Notes: generated by a model not told the origin, from the sequence alone. A stretch of 7,057 nt of DNA from Porticoccus sp. (GCA_023263825.1 JALQUJ010000062.1:1-7057), one strand, 5' to 3'; shown: positions 1-6,629, counted from the first letter of the stretch. Numbers and translations are program-made.

Positions 1-1410
1 ATCGCTAACGTCGATATAGATACGCGGCCTAGCACGCGCTGGAAAACTTACATCCAGAGCAGAAGCAAGTGTACGCAGATCCTGGTCTGAGGGACTATCT
101 GTGATCGAGGATATTGATGAAATATTTTCTACTAACGACTCCAAACTTAAAGATCGCTTAGATTTTATGATGCGGCGAGGTTGCAATCGTTTTTTAGAAA
201 GAATTTCAAAAGCGTTAACAGCCCGTTTCGCAACTATATCCCAATCAAATTTCTTAGATTGCTCCAATCCATGTTTTTCAAGACTCAGGCGGAATGTTTC
301 TTCCGTCAACACTTCTTCAAGTTTTCGACAGATATCTTCCGCATCAAAGGGGTCAAACAGTGCCTCATTACAATCTACAACCTCAGGTAGACTAGAAGTA
401 TTAGATGCAATCACTGCCTTACCACATTGCATCGCCTCCAGAACAGGCAACCCAAAACCCTCATGCCAACTAGGAAAGACAAATACATGGCACAAGTTGT
501 ATAGCAGATTCATCTCTTCGTCTGACACCTTGCCTGTTATAATCAAATCGTTATTAGCCAACCCTGACTCTATCGCTTTTTTCTCAAAAATAACTGAATA
601 ATCACCAGGAAATCCACCAACAAAAGCCAGCTGATAAGATGATCTCAACCTATCAGGTAAAGCAGCATAAGCCTCAATTAAGCGGAAGTGATTTTTTCTT
701 TCATCGAAAGCCCCAGAATACATTAAGAATGGCTTAACTAAACTGAATCGTCTTAGCAGTGGTGCAGCAATGCTTGAATCAACGTCTATTGGATGAAAGC
801 GATCATCTGATGCAGCACCTACATTAATAACCCTCCCTGAATTACGCTGAAGATACTCAATAGCTTCCTGACTTGCACTCTTGGAAATGGTCAACAAACC
901 ATCCATTCGTTTAAGCTGATCAAGTTTTCTTTTGTAAAATTTCGCATAGTGCAGATTAGGCTCTAAGTACTTAGAAGAGTTGATTAAAGGAATCAAATCA
1001 TAGAACGACGCACTCACTGGAATTTGTTTATCCAACAAACTATAGTTACCAATAGCATCATCTATATAGCCTTCGAAAACGCTCGCAACATGAACAACAT
1101 CAGGCTGTAACTCCGCAATAAAGGCTGCGTGAACCAGCTCTGCCGCCTCACGCCGCCAACCATTTCTCTCGTCGCACTCACGAACCGGCCACACTGCACT
1201 CCATACTCGAATGTTTTTCTGATCAATAAGCCCATCCAACTCTTGCCTTATCGGCTCAATGGTTTCAGAAAAAGCATTACTAAGCACAACAATGATCTCA
1301 TGCTCACCTTTATTTCTTAGAATAGCCTTCAGTAAGGACAGACTATAGCGACCTATTCCACGCGATCGGCTTTCAGATTGACCACCCTGAAAATCAATTA
1401 CAACTCGCAT
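1..1410 (-). CDS. GT4-family glycosyltransferase, N-terminal part of a probable multidomain enzyme (3' end beyond left edge)
   Basis: The frame is open for 470 codons from ATG at 1410 to the window edge with no stop. Residues 1-22 begin MRVVIDFQGG and contain RGIGRY (17-22), the glycine-rich N-terminal start of GT4 polysaccharide glycosyltransferases. The nucleotide-sugar half has YSGAFDERKNH (231-241, with the Arg-Lys pair) and EGFGLPVLEAM (317-327), the EX7E motif with Glu317 and Glu325. One complete GT-B domain therefore ends near residue 410. A polar, Ser-rich linker (about 411-455) follows, then PRIYIDVSD (462-470). In known O-antigen enzymes of this type a similar segment opens a second GT4 domain, so I infer a protein of two or more domains cut by the window. 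It probably adds successive sugars to the glycan in the cytoplasm. A mannosyltransferase role is suggested by the nearby phosphomannomutase but not shown. Its start overlaps the methyltransferase stop (TGATG), implying translational coupling. Confidence 0.93.
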   Translation of the reverse strand, partial: MRVVIDFQGGQSESRSRGIGRYSLSLLKAILRNKGEHEIIVVLSNAFSETIEPIRQELDGLIDQKNIRVWSAVWPVRECDERNGWRREAAELVHAAFIAELQPDVVHVASVFEGYIDDAIGNYSLLDKQIPVSASFYDLIPLINSSKYLEPNLHYAKFYKRKLDQLKRMDGLLTISKSASQEAIEYLQRNSGRVINVGAASDDRFHPIDVDSSIAAPLLRRFSLVKPFLMYSGAFDERKNHFRLIEAYAALPDRLRSSYQLAFVGGFPGDYSVIFEKKAIESGLANNDLIITGKVSDEEMNLLYNLCHVFVFPSWHEGFGLPVLEAMQCGKAVIASNTSSLPEVVDCNEALFDPFDAEDICRKLEEVLTEETFRLSLEKHGLEQSKKFDWDIVAKRAVNAFEILSKKRLQPRRIIKSKRSLSLESLVENISSISSITDSPSDQDLRTLASALDVSFPARARPRIYIDVSD

Positions 1411-2633
1411 CAGGTACCTCCCTGTTCATGACTTATAGCATTTTTCAAATCCGTATAGAGCCTATGAGCACGCGGCGTAAGGACTTTCAGCTTCTCCGGA
1501 ATCCCATAAGCAATTGATGAAGCAGGCGAATACATCACCTGTTTGGAATTTGCATAATGTAAGCGTCTTAGCCAGGCTAAGGTTCGAGGAAAGTGCTCTA
1601 AGATTGACAAGACTCTAGTCTCAACCCGTGGCCTCAGTAGGACCCAATTACGCAAATGAAGCAACATCAATCTTGCAGTACGCCGTGGCCTGCTACCAGG
1701 CCTAAGGGTAAGCCAAGCAAAACTTCCACGCACAAACCATCGGACAGTTCGTACCAAGCCAACAGCCAAATTTATAGGAAGCCATAACAACCACATGAGT
1801 AATTGCATTAGCTTTCGCAGCGGCCAGGTAATACGCCACGATTTACTGCTATAAACAGACTGCAGTTCATTATTTAACTCACCTGAATTCGCTTCTGCTT
1901 TTTTAGCTTGAGCTTCAGCCTGCCGGGCTCTCAACTCTGTTTGAAAGTGTTGCGAGGTGATAAAACCATCAAATACATTCGGCGGATATTTCAGTGCGCC
2001 TAGTAACTCAGGGTGTTCTTTAGCAACGAAAAAACGATTGAGTCCATCCGCATAAACAAACCTATAGCCAGCGCCCAACAATATTGGCTCCCATGCTGTA
2101 AAGGATTCTGTCTTTTCCAGTGGCACAGTGGCTTCAACAACTACAATCCAGGGGCGATTTTTTTGCCAATCATTACCACGAAGAACCTTCTCCTCAAATC
2201 CTTCTACATCAACCTTCAAAAAGTGTACGTCTTGCCCCTGTGGGACAAACTCATTCCAAATGGCTACAAGTGTTGTGATTTCAATTTTTTGTCGCTCGAC
2301 ACTAAACGCTGAATCAACATGCTTTTGAGCAATTTCAGCATCAAGTGTCGACAATCCTGTACCGGGAAAAAGACTAATGAATTCATGCCCTATGCTATCA
2401 CCAATCGCGACAGGCAAATTAATATCTCTTTCTCTTTGCTCTTGCAGCATTTGAAAAAAAACCGAATTTGGCTCAACATTTATTCCATGCCACCCTGCAT
2501 CATAAAACATCTTGGTAACTGAATGTTGATCAGGCCAAGCTGCACCCACATCAATATAGAAACCCTTATCAACGTGCTTAAGTGCACGCCAGAGAACCAT
2601 ATCTTCAAAATTTTGCGAATATGAAACTAACAT
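1410..2633 (-). CDS. FkbM-family SAM-dependent methyltransferase with long basic C-terminal tail
   Basis: This 407-residue protein probably transfers a methyl group from S-adenosylmethionine to a hydroxyl of the surface glycan in the cytoplasm. The opening MLVSYSQNFEDMVLWRALKH is typical of sugar-modifying FkbM proteins. SAM motif I is GFYIDVGA (24-31), the acidic ribose-binding position is in INVEPN (51-56), and the family signature LKVDVEGFE spans 139-147. PWIVVVEAT (161-169) and NVFDGF (219-224) also fit the family. Residues about 229-260 are rich in Ala, Glu and Gln and look like a coiled coil. SKSWRITWPLR (263-273) follows, then a Trp/Leu-rich stretch (275-300) that could sit on the membrane, then an Arg-rich tail. 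The catalytic part ends near 225, so the tail nearly doubles the length. The gene starts 18 bases after the sulfotransferase stop and has no clear Shine-Dalgarno, so it may depend on upstream translation. The family is secure; the sugar and position methylated are unknown. Confidence 0.93.
   Translation of the reverse strand: MLVSYSQNFEDMVLWRALKHVDKGFYIDVGAAWPDQHSVTKMFYDAGWHGINVEPNSVFFQMLQEQRERDINLPVAIGDSIGHEFISLFPGTGLSTLDAEIAQKHVDSAFSVERQKIEITTLVAIWNEFVPQGQDVHFLKVDVEGFEEKVLRGNDWQKNRPWIVVVEATVPLEKTESFTAWEPILLGAGYRFVYADGLNRFFVAKEHPELLGALKYPPNVFDGFITSQHFQTELRARQAEAQAKKAEANSGELNNELQSVYSSKSWRITWPLRKLMQLLMWLLWLPINLAVGLVRTVRWFVRGSFAWLTLRPGSRPRRTARLMLLHLRNWVLLRPRVETRVLSILEHFPRTLAWLRRLHYANSKQVMYSPASSIAYGIPEKLKVLTPRAHRLYTDLKNAISHEQGGT
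1417..1422 (-). promoter_or_regulatory. Ribosome binding site of the glycosyltransferase gene
   Basis: The minus strand reads GGGAGG, six bases before the ATG at 1410. It lies inside the last codons of the methyltransferase gene, whose TGA shares one base with this ATG. A strong site with a TGATG junction fixes the start and supports coupled translation of the two genes. Confidence 0.8.
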
Positions 2634-2651
2634 ATAAGTTATTTTTGAAAC

Positions 2652-4565
2652 CTATATTGCCGAGCTGGTAAAGCTGGATAATCTAAATAAAAAACTGAAA
2701 TCCGAATCCGAGACTGCAGCCCCCTCCGGCCAGCCTATTTTTATATCAATTTTTGCAACACCAAACTTGCTTATTAAAGCAGAGCCTATATCAAACGACA
2801 GACTTTTCTTACCCAAAGAACTGAAATTATATTCAGATACAAGCTTTCCACCTACAGAAAAAAACAAAACCAAACCATCGGTAGAATTAATCAGTTCACC
2901 TTCTATAGTAAGTTTATACTTTGAAAGCTCTGGGTTTAATCGGAGTAAAAATGTGGATTTCTCTGCACGAAGATAGCAGCCTTCACCTATAACATAATCC
3001 CAGCCTTCCCCAATAAATCGTAGATTTTCATTATTGACAGCTTCAAATTCAACAACTTCACTTTTACTAAGGCAAGGGTAGTACCTATCTAAAACTCTTT
3101 TATAAAGTTCATTATCATACCGACATAAATAGGATAGCCTATCTTTGACTTCTACCGTTATTTCAGGTCGCGCCACCCTTTCCATTGCTGAGTTTTTGTG
3201 AAACAAACTGGAGTCCCTCGCCACAGGTATACGATCAGGGGCTTCATGACCAAATGCATTCATGATTGAAACCACACTGGGCCTCATAAACTCAACCACC
3301 CCCACCGCTGACAAGCTGAAAACATTCTCAGCCGCTCTCTCAACTACTTCATCCTCTGGAAACAAAAACTCTCTATCAGGGCCAACATACATTCGCCCCA
3401 AAAATGTTCTAACTGCGGCATTATCTATATTTGCAGGAATGCCCATGCCATCTAGATTCAAGAAATCAAGAAGACTATTAGCTTTTGCAAGCCGAACCCC
3501 TTTTAGATCATTTTTATTTATATGATGCCAAGAATGCGACTGCCAAAAGTGATAAAGAGAAACAATCCTTTTTTCAGGATTTCTAAATAAAGAAACTATT
3601 TTCTTCAATCCCGGAAGATTTACAACTGCCTGCCAGTCGTAATGACCTGAAAAAAAAGCGTAATTACCCAAGTCCTCAATTGGAATATTTTTTAGCGAGT
3701 TAAATCTTTCTGGGCAAACAAGGTTTTGGGGGTATTTATCAAGAAGCAGATCATGAACAGTGGTTCCTCCTGTCTTTGGTATATGCAGAAGGATATGTTT
3801 CATATCATGCACACCTTTTCTTTCTTTTTTATTTTCTTTATCTTCTGGTAAATTTTCAGGAAAAATAATTCCATTCTTAGATATATGTTCATCAAAAAAA
3901 CCAACAACTTCAGAATCTATAGCATTTAACTTTTGTATTTTACTAATAGCCTCCTGGTCTTCCCACAGTGAATCCTTTTCTGTCGGTGTATTATTTTTAT
4001 TTGCATGCCCGTACACAATATCTTTTGGCAGGGAAAAATCCTTTTTTATCCTATCAAATAACTGAGCTACATTTTCCATATTAGAAAAATAAAATGATCC
4101 AGAGAAAACATTATCAAGCACATCTTTACAACTAACTTTTCTCTGATTAGCCAAAGGGATATCAGCCAAATACTTTGACTGTAAATTGTTAATCTGGGCT
4201 CTAAATTGAGGGCAATTTTCTACAGCATCAGAAAAACTCATGCCTGCTAAAGCCTCATTTAAATGATGAATTTTTTTACGCAAGATAAACCTATACAAAG
4301 AGATAGCTCTTGCCACAGGGTCTCGGTATACTGATACATACACCTTTTCACCTGGTACACGTCTAGCTAAATCAAATGAAAAATGTCCTCCAACCACCTT
4401 ATACCTGTTGAAAACTTCGCAGTCACCAGCAAGTAAATCATTTCTTTCAAAGTCACGACCTAGCCAGCCAACACTTTCCCTCCCATAAACACGCTCGAAG
4501 AACTCACGGGCAGAGGATCCCGTTGCTTTATGAATATGGATAAACACAAATTTAAAATTCCTCAC
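2652..4565 (-). CDS. Tandem-domain sulfotransferase with C-terminal beta-rich domain
   Basis: This 637-residue protein has two PAPS-dependent sulfotransferase domains of the HS2ST-like (Sulfotransfer_2) type. Domain 1 (about 1-245) has a loop at the 5'-phosphosulfate site, HIHKATGSS (10-18, Lys13), VVGGHF (57-62, His61 a candidate base) and the 3'-phosphate site VYRDPVARAISLY (79-91, Arg81 and Ser89). Domain 2 (255 to about 500) has the textbook loop HIPKTGGTT (261-269, Lys264), SGHYDW (306-311) and LFRNPEKRIVSLY (326-338, Arg328 and Ser336). A Lys/Glu-rich linker (about 243-254) joins them. Residues 514-637 contain no catalytic motif and alternate hydrophobic and polar residues like a beta-sandwich, opening with FIGEGW. 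The likely role is sulfating the glycan or its precursor in the cytoplasm before export. The start is GTG: a GGAG lies seven bases upstream, and an in-frame TAG two codons upstream rules out a longer protein. The gene is AT-rich (16 of 60 bases GC at 3781-3840, 22 of 60 at 2761-2820, against 34 of 60 at 1681-1740 in the next gene), which hints at separate acquisition. The acceptor is unknown. Confidence 0.9.
   Translation of the reverse strand: MRNFKFVFIHIHKATGSSAREFFERVYGRESVGWLGRDFERNDLLAGDCEVFNRYKVVGGHFSFDLARRVPGEKVYVSVYRDPVARAISLYRFILRKKIHHLNEALAGMSFSDAVENCPQFRAQINNLQSKYLADIPLANQRKVSCKDVLDNVFSGSFYFSNMENVAQLFDRIKKDFSLPKDIVYGHANKNNTPTEKDSLWEDQEAISKIQKLNAIDSEVVGFFDEHISKNGIIFPENLPEDKENKKERKGVHDMKHILLHIPKTGGTTVHDLLLDKYPQNLVCPERFNSLKNIPIEDLGNYAFFSGHYDWQAVVNLPGLKKIVSLFRNPEKRIVSLYHFWQSHSWHHINKNDLKGVRLAKANSLLDFLNLDGMGIPANIDNAAVRTFLGRMYVGPDREFLFPEDEVVERAAENVFSLSAVGVVEFMRPSVVSIMNAFGHEAPDRIPVARDSSLFHKNSAMERVARPEITVEVKDRLSYLCRYDNELYKRVLDRYYPCLSKSEVVEFEAVNNENLRFIGEGWDYVIGEGCYLRAEKSTFLLRLNPELSKYKLTIEGELINSTDGLVLFFSVGGKLVSEYNFSSLGKKSLSFDIGSALISKFGVAKIDIKIGWPEGAAVSDSDFSFLFRLSSFTSSAI
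3801..3817 (-). promoter_or_regulatory. Possible internal ribosome binding site and start before sulfotransferase domain 2
   Basis: The minus strand has AAGGTG (3812-3817), eight bases before an in-frame ATG (3801-3803) that encodes Met255, directly ahead of the HIPKTGG loop. The same hexamer and spacing precede the wzt start in this window. It could yield a separate 383-residue second sulfotransferase, or be a relic of a once independent gene. Purine-rich Lys codons can produce such a match by chance. Confidence 0.3.
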
Positions 4566-4940
4566 AACCTAACTCCAAGTATGTCTTGCATCAATGATGA
4601 CCACCTCACAAACCTCAGCTTAAAGATCAACAATCAAAAAATAGTCTTAAGCTATAATTTACTTTGACACCGTTTTTCCAAACCCAAACCAAGCCCTACC
4701 GAAAACCACATATTACAGATGTCTAGCACCACCTACACTCACTCCCTCTAATTGTCTACGGCTTAGAGTAACCGCCATATGAAGTGAGACTACTACTGCT
4801 GCAGTAAAAGATTTCGCTTAGCTATAAAATTCGGAAAGCGGTACCTAAAATTTATAAAATTCACAAGCATATCAATTTTTGACAACTGCTCATGATCAAT
4901 CTAATTTTTATTACTTTCATTCACATTGGTTAATATCTTG
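4566..4940. other. 375-bp AT-rich gap between wzt and the sulfotransferase gene
   Basis: I see no convincing gene here on either strand. The gap interrupts genes that are otherwise overlapping or 18 bases apart, so it may hold a promoter or leader for the sulfotransferase group, or be an acquisition scar. Visible items are: a 10-bp direct repeat TATAAAATTC (4823-4832 and 4853-4862); a perfect 6+1+6 dyad TACTGC-T-GCAGTA (4794-4806); a weak stem between 4617-4626 and 4645-4653 with no U-tract; minus-strand GGCGGTTACTC (4766-4776), a partial match to the RfaH-recruiting ops element; and a 9-residue minus-strand reading frame at 4562-4591 whose TGA overlaps the GTG start. No promoter matches both consensus boxes well. 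The segment 4680-4800 looks less AT-rich than its flanks. Confidence 0.6.
4573..4576 (-). promoter_or_regulatory. Ribosome binding site deciding the GTG start of the sulfotransferase
   Basis: The minus strand reads GGAG, seven bases before GTG at 4565. With the in-frame TAG at 4569-4571 just upstream, this makes GTG the most probable start. No ATG lies close downstream in frame before the catalytic loop. Confidence 0.65.
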
Positions 4941-5648
4941 CTATTTTATATCCCGCATAAAGCACCGATATTCTTTAGCAACCAATTTCGTCTCTCCAGA
5001 CGCTTCAATAGCACCCTGCTCTATCCATATTGCATGCTCACAGAGCTTATTGACCTGCCGTGAGTTATGAGACACAAAGATAACTGTCTGCTCACCGTTT
5101 AGCTTTTCCAGCATCACCTGTTCAGCTTTATATTTAAAGTGCTGATCACCCACACTAAGAGTTTCGTCGATCAGTAGGAGATCGGTGTTCGCAGTAACAC
5201 CAGTCGCAAAACCTAAGCGTGAGCGCATACCTAAACTATAGGTACGCATAGGCAACTCAAACTGCTCACCCAATCCTGAAAAATCCTTAATATCTTCGAG
5301 CATTTCTTTAGCTTCTGCTTTTTCTTCCCCCTGCAACATGAGGCTTAACAGGGCATTATCTCTACCGCTTAGATCATTATTAAAACCAAGACCTAAGGTT
5401 AACAGTGAACGACTACCAATATTATTGAACCGTAAGGAGCCTGAGCTCTGCTTAATTACACCAGCCAGAATACGTAATAGGCTACTTTTTCCACAACCAT
5501 TACGACCCATTACCCCAAAGGTTTCACCTTTTTTAACAGCAAAGGATATTTGCTTTAAAACCTGATACTGCTGACGATCCCATATTGGTCCAGCGTTAAA
5601 GGTCAGCGATAATTTATCGGCGCTTATTGCCCAATCTCGTTCGGCCAT
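4941..5648 (-). CDS. wzt: Polysaccharide ABC exporter ATPase (KpsT/Wzt type, short form)
   Basis: This 235-residue cytoplasmic ATPase powers export of a lipid-linked polysaccharide through the permease encoded just upstream. It shows Walker A GRNGCGKSS (48-56, Lys54), the polysaccharide-exporter segment LGLGFNNDLSGRDN (85-98), the ABC signature YSLGM (137-141), Walker B LLLIDE (157-162, catalytic Glu162), the D-loop SVGD (165-168) and the switch histidine His194 in VSHN. It is about the length of KpsT and stops soon after the nucleotide-binding domain. It therefore lacks the C-terminal glycan-binding domain of long Wzt proteins such as that of E. coli O9a, so this exporter should not read a chain-end cap through that domain. 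The ATG at 5648 shares one base with the wzm stop (TAATG) and has AAGGTG eight bases upstream (5657-5662), so translation is probably coupled. Whether it serves O-antigen or capsule cannot be settled here. Confidence 0.95.
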   Translation of the reverse strand: MAERDWAISADKLSLTFNAGPIWDRQQYQVLKQISFAVKKGETFGVMGRNGCGKSSLLRILAGVIKQSSGSLRFNNIGSRSLLTLGLGFNNDLSGRDNALLSLMLQGEEKAEAKEMLEDIKDFSGLGEQFELPMRTYSLGMRSRLGFATGVTANTDLLLIDETLSVGDQHFKYKAEQVMLEKLNGEQTVIFVSHNSRQVNKLCEHAIWIEQGAIEASGETKLVAKEYRCFMRDIK

Positions 5649-6430
5649 TATGAAAGCACCTTATAGGCAATATATTGACTCTGACGGGCGTACACCCAAT
5701 GCACTAACCCGAGTAACACTAAGGAAAGAAAGGTAAGAACCAATAAGTAGCTAATATCAGGTGAGGTTTGATGCATCAATATCTGGCGATAGGCATCCAG
5801 TAGAAAAGCAAGAGGATTAAATGTAAGTATGAGCTGCTGAACTTCAGGGTCTGCAATGCTGCGTACATCCCAAAATATACCGCTGGCAAACATTAGAAAT
5901 AGAGTACCCATACCAATAACTGCTCGCAGATCTTGTAGGTAAACCACCCGCAAAGCTGCCAACATGCTACCAGACAGAATAAGGGATAGATTGCTCAAAA
6001 TAAGCAGAGGCAACCACAGGCAGGCTTGACTTAGACTATAACCTTGTGTGAAAAGCCAGAAAAACAACAATAAAAAAACCACTACCTGCTTATAGCTTGC
6101 CTCTAGCACCACTGAGTAAGGAAAAATATGCTTGGGGAAGTCTCTCTGTCCCATAATACCCTTTCCTGTCAGCATTGCATTGGCGGCCGTATTGATGCTC
6201 TTAGAAAACCATAAGAAGGGGATCTTGCCGAGCATCAAAAAAACAAGAAAATCTCCCCCTCCACGTGAAAGTAGTTTTTCAAAGACTATGTAAAAAACAG
6301 TAACATAGAGCAAGGGCTCGATCACCCACCACAGATAACTTAAAACTAATTTAGAGGCTTCACTTTTTAGCCTCATGACAGCCATGGTATGCGATAGGGT
6401 GAGCGTTTGGGAGAATTGCATAAATGACAC
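5648..6430 (-). CDS. wzm: Polysaccharide ABC exporter permease (KpsM/Wzm type)
   Basis: This inner-membrane protein of 260 residues is the usual size for Wzm/KpsM of the ABC-2 transporter family. About six hydrophobic segments can be seen, near residues 31-52, 60-79, 112-130, 135-157, 170-188 and 228-248. Family-like features are the N-terminal amphipathic stretch before LSYLWWVIEPLLY (30-42), GQRDFPKHIFP (94-104) in the loop before the third segment, and FNPLAFLLDAYRQIL (204-218) before the last. Two subunits should pair with two Wzt ATPases to move the lipid-linked glycan to the periplasm. The longest frame starts at GTG (6430), directly preceded by an in-frame TAA. An ATG three codons in (6421) is an equally good or better start, since the only purine stretch nearby, TTTAAG, is better spaced for it. 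It is the first gene after a 233-bp gap, so a promoter is expected just upstream. Confidence 0.94.
   Translation of the reverse strand: MSFMQFSQTLTLSHTMAVMRLKSEASKLVLSYLWWVIEPLLYVTVFYIVFEKLLSRGGGDFLVFLMLGKIPFLWFSKSINTAANAMLTGKGIMGQRDFPKHIFPYSVVLEASYKQVVVFLLLFFWLFTQGYSLSQACLWLPLLILSNLSLILSGSMLAALRVVYLQDLRAVIGMGTLFLMFASGIFWDVRSIADPEVQQLILTFNPLAFLLDAYRQILMHQTSPDISYLLVLTFLSLVLLGLVHWVYARQSQYIAYKVLS
5657..5662 (-). promoter_or_regulatory. Ribosome binding site of wzt
   Basis: The minus strand reads AAGGTG, eight bases before the ATG at 5648. It lies within the last codons of wzm, as expected for two coupled genes joined by a TAATG overlap. Confidence 0.7.
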
Positions 6431-6446
6431 TTAAATTTTTACCCAA

Positions 6447-6475
6447 ATTAAACAATGCGGGGCATGCAAACACAA
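6447..6475 (-). promoter_or_regulatory. Weak candidate sigma-70 promoter for wzm-wzt
   Basis: On the minus strand, TTGTGT (6470-6475, three of six to the -35 consensus) is followed by a 17-bp spacer and TTTAAT (6447-6452, five of six to the -10). It ends about 16 bases before the wzm start, giving a very short leader. The -35 is poor and the region AT-rich, so this is only a candidate. Confidence 0.25.
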
Positions 6476-6629
6476 GGCGAATTTCCCCTGACTGCACCCA
6501 AAACACTAGTTCCGTTCGCGTGGCAGGCACTGCTGGAGTTCTTTGGCAGAAGGTTCACCGTTTTTTCTTCATGAATACTGAAAACTATTTTTGCTATAAA
6601 GCCAAATCACCAATCAACGCATCATAAAA

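Noticed and set aside
101..601. Open reading frame of 166 codons on the plus strand
   Set aside because: It lies opposite the glycosyltransferase, which has clear GT4 motifs. Its translation is low-complexity and Ser/Asn-rich, with no recognisable domain.
3820..3840. A-rich run in the sulfotransferase linker as a programmed frameshift site
   Set aside because: The run of six A residues is read as AAT AAA AAA GAA, which is not the X XXY YYZ phase, and the frame is continuous through both domains.
3760..4065. Plus-strand frame of 101 codons, hydrophobic and Phe/Ser-rich
   Set aside because: It is antisense to the sulfotransferase linker; the hydrophobic look comes from reading Lys/Glu-rich codons backwards.
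4617..4653. Inverted repeat as a terminator in the gap
   Set aside because: The stem is AT-rich with a bulge and an 18-base loop, and no T-run follows on either strand.
4653..4658. Perfect TATAAT on the plus strand
   Set aside because: No matching -35 lies at suitable spacing, and no plus-strand gene follows.
4879..5070. Plus-strand frame of 63 codons starting in the gap
   Set aside because: Two thirds of it overlaps the end of wzt antisense. It has no Shine-Dalgarno I could see and no family resemblance.
6424..6627. Plus-strand frame of 67 codons between wzm and the phosphomannomutase gene
   Set aside because: It begins inside the wzm start region, shows no domain or ribosome binding site, and has atypical composition. 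It is better read as intergenic DNA.
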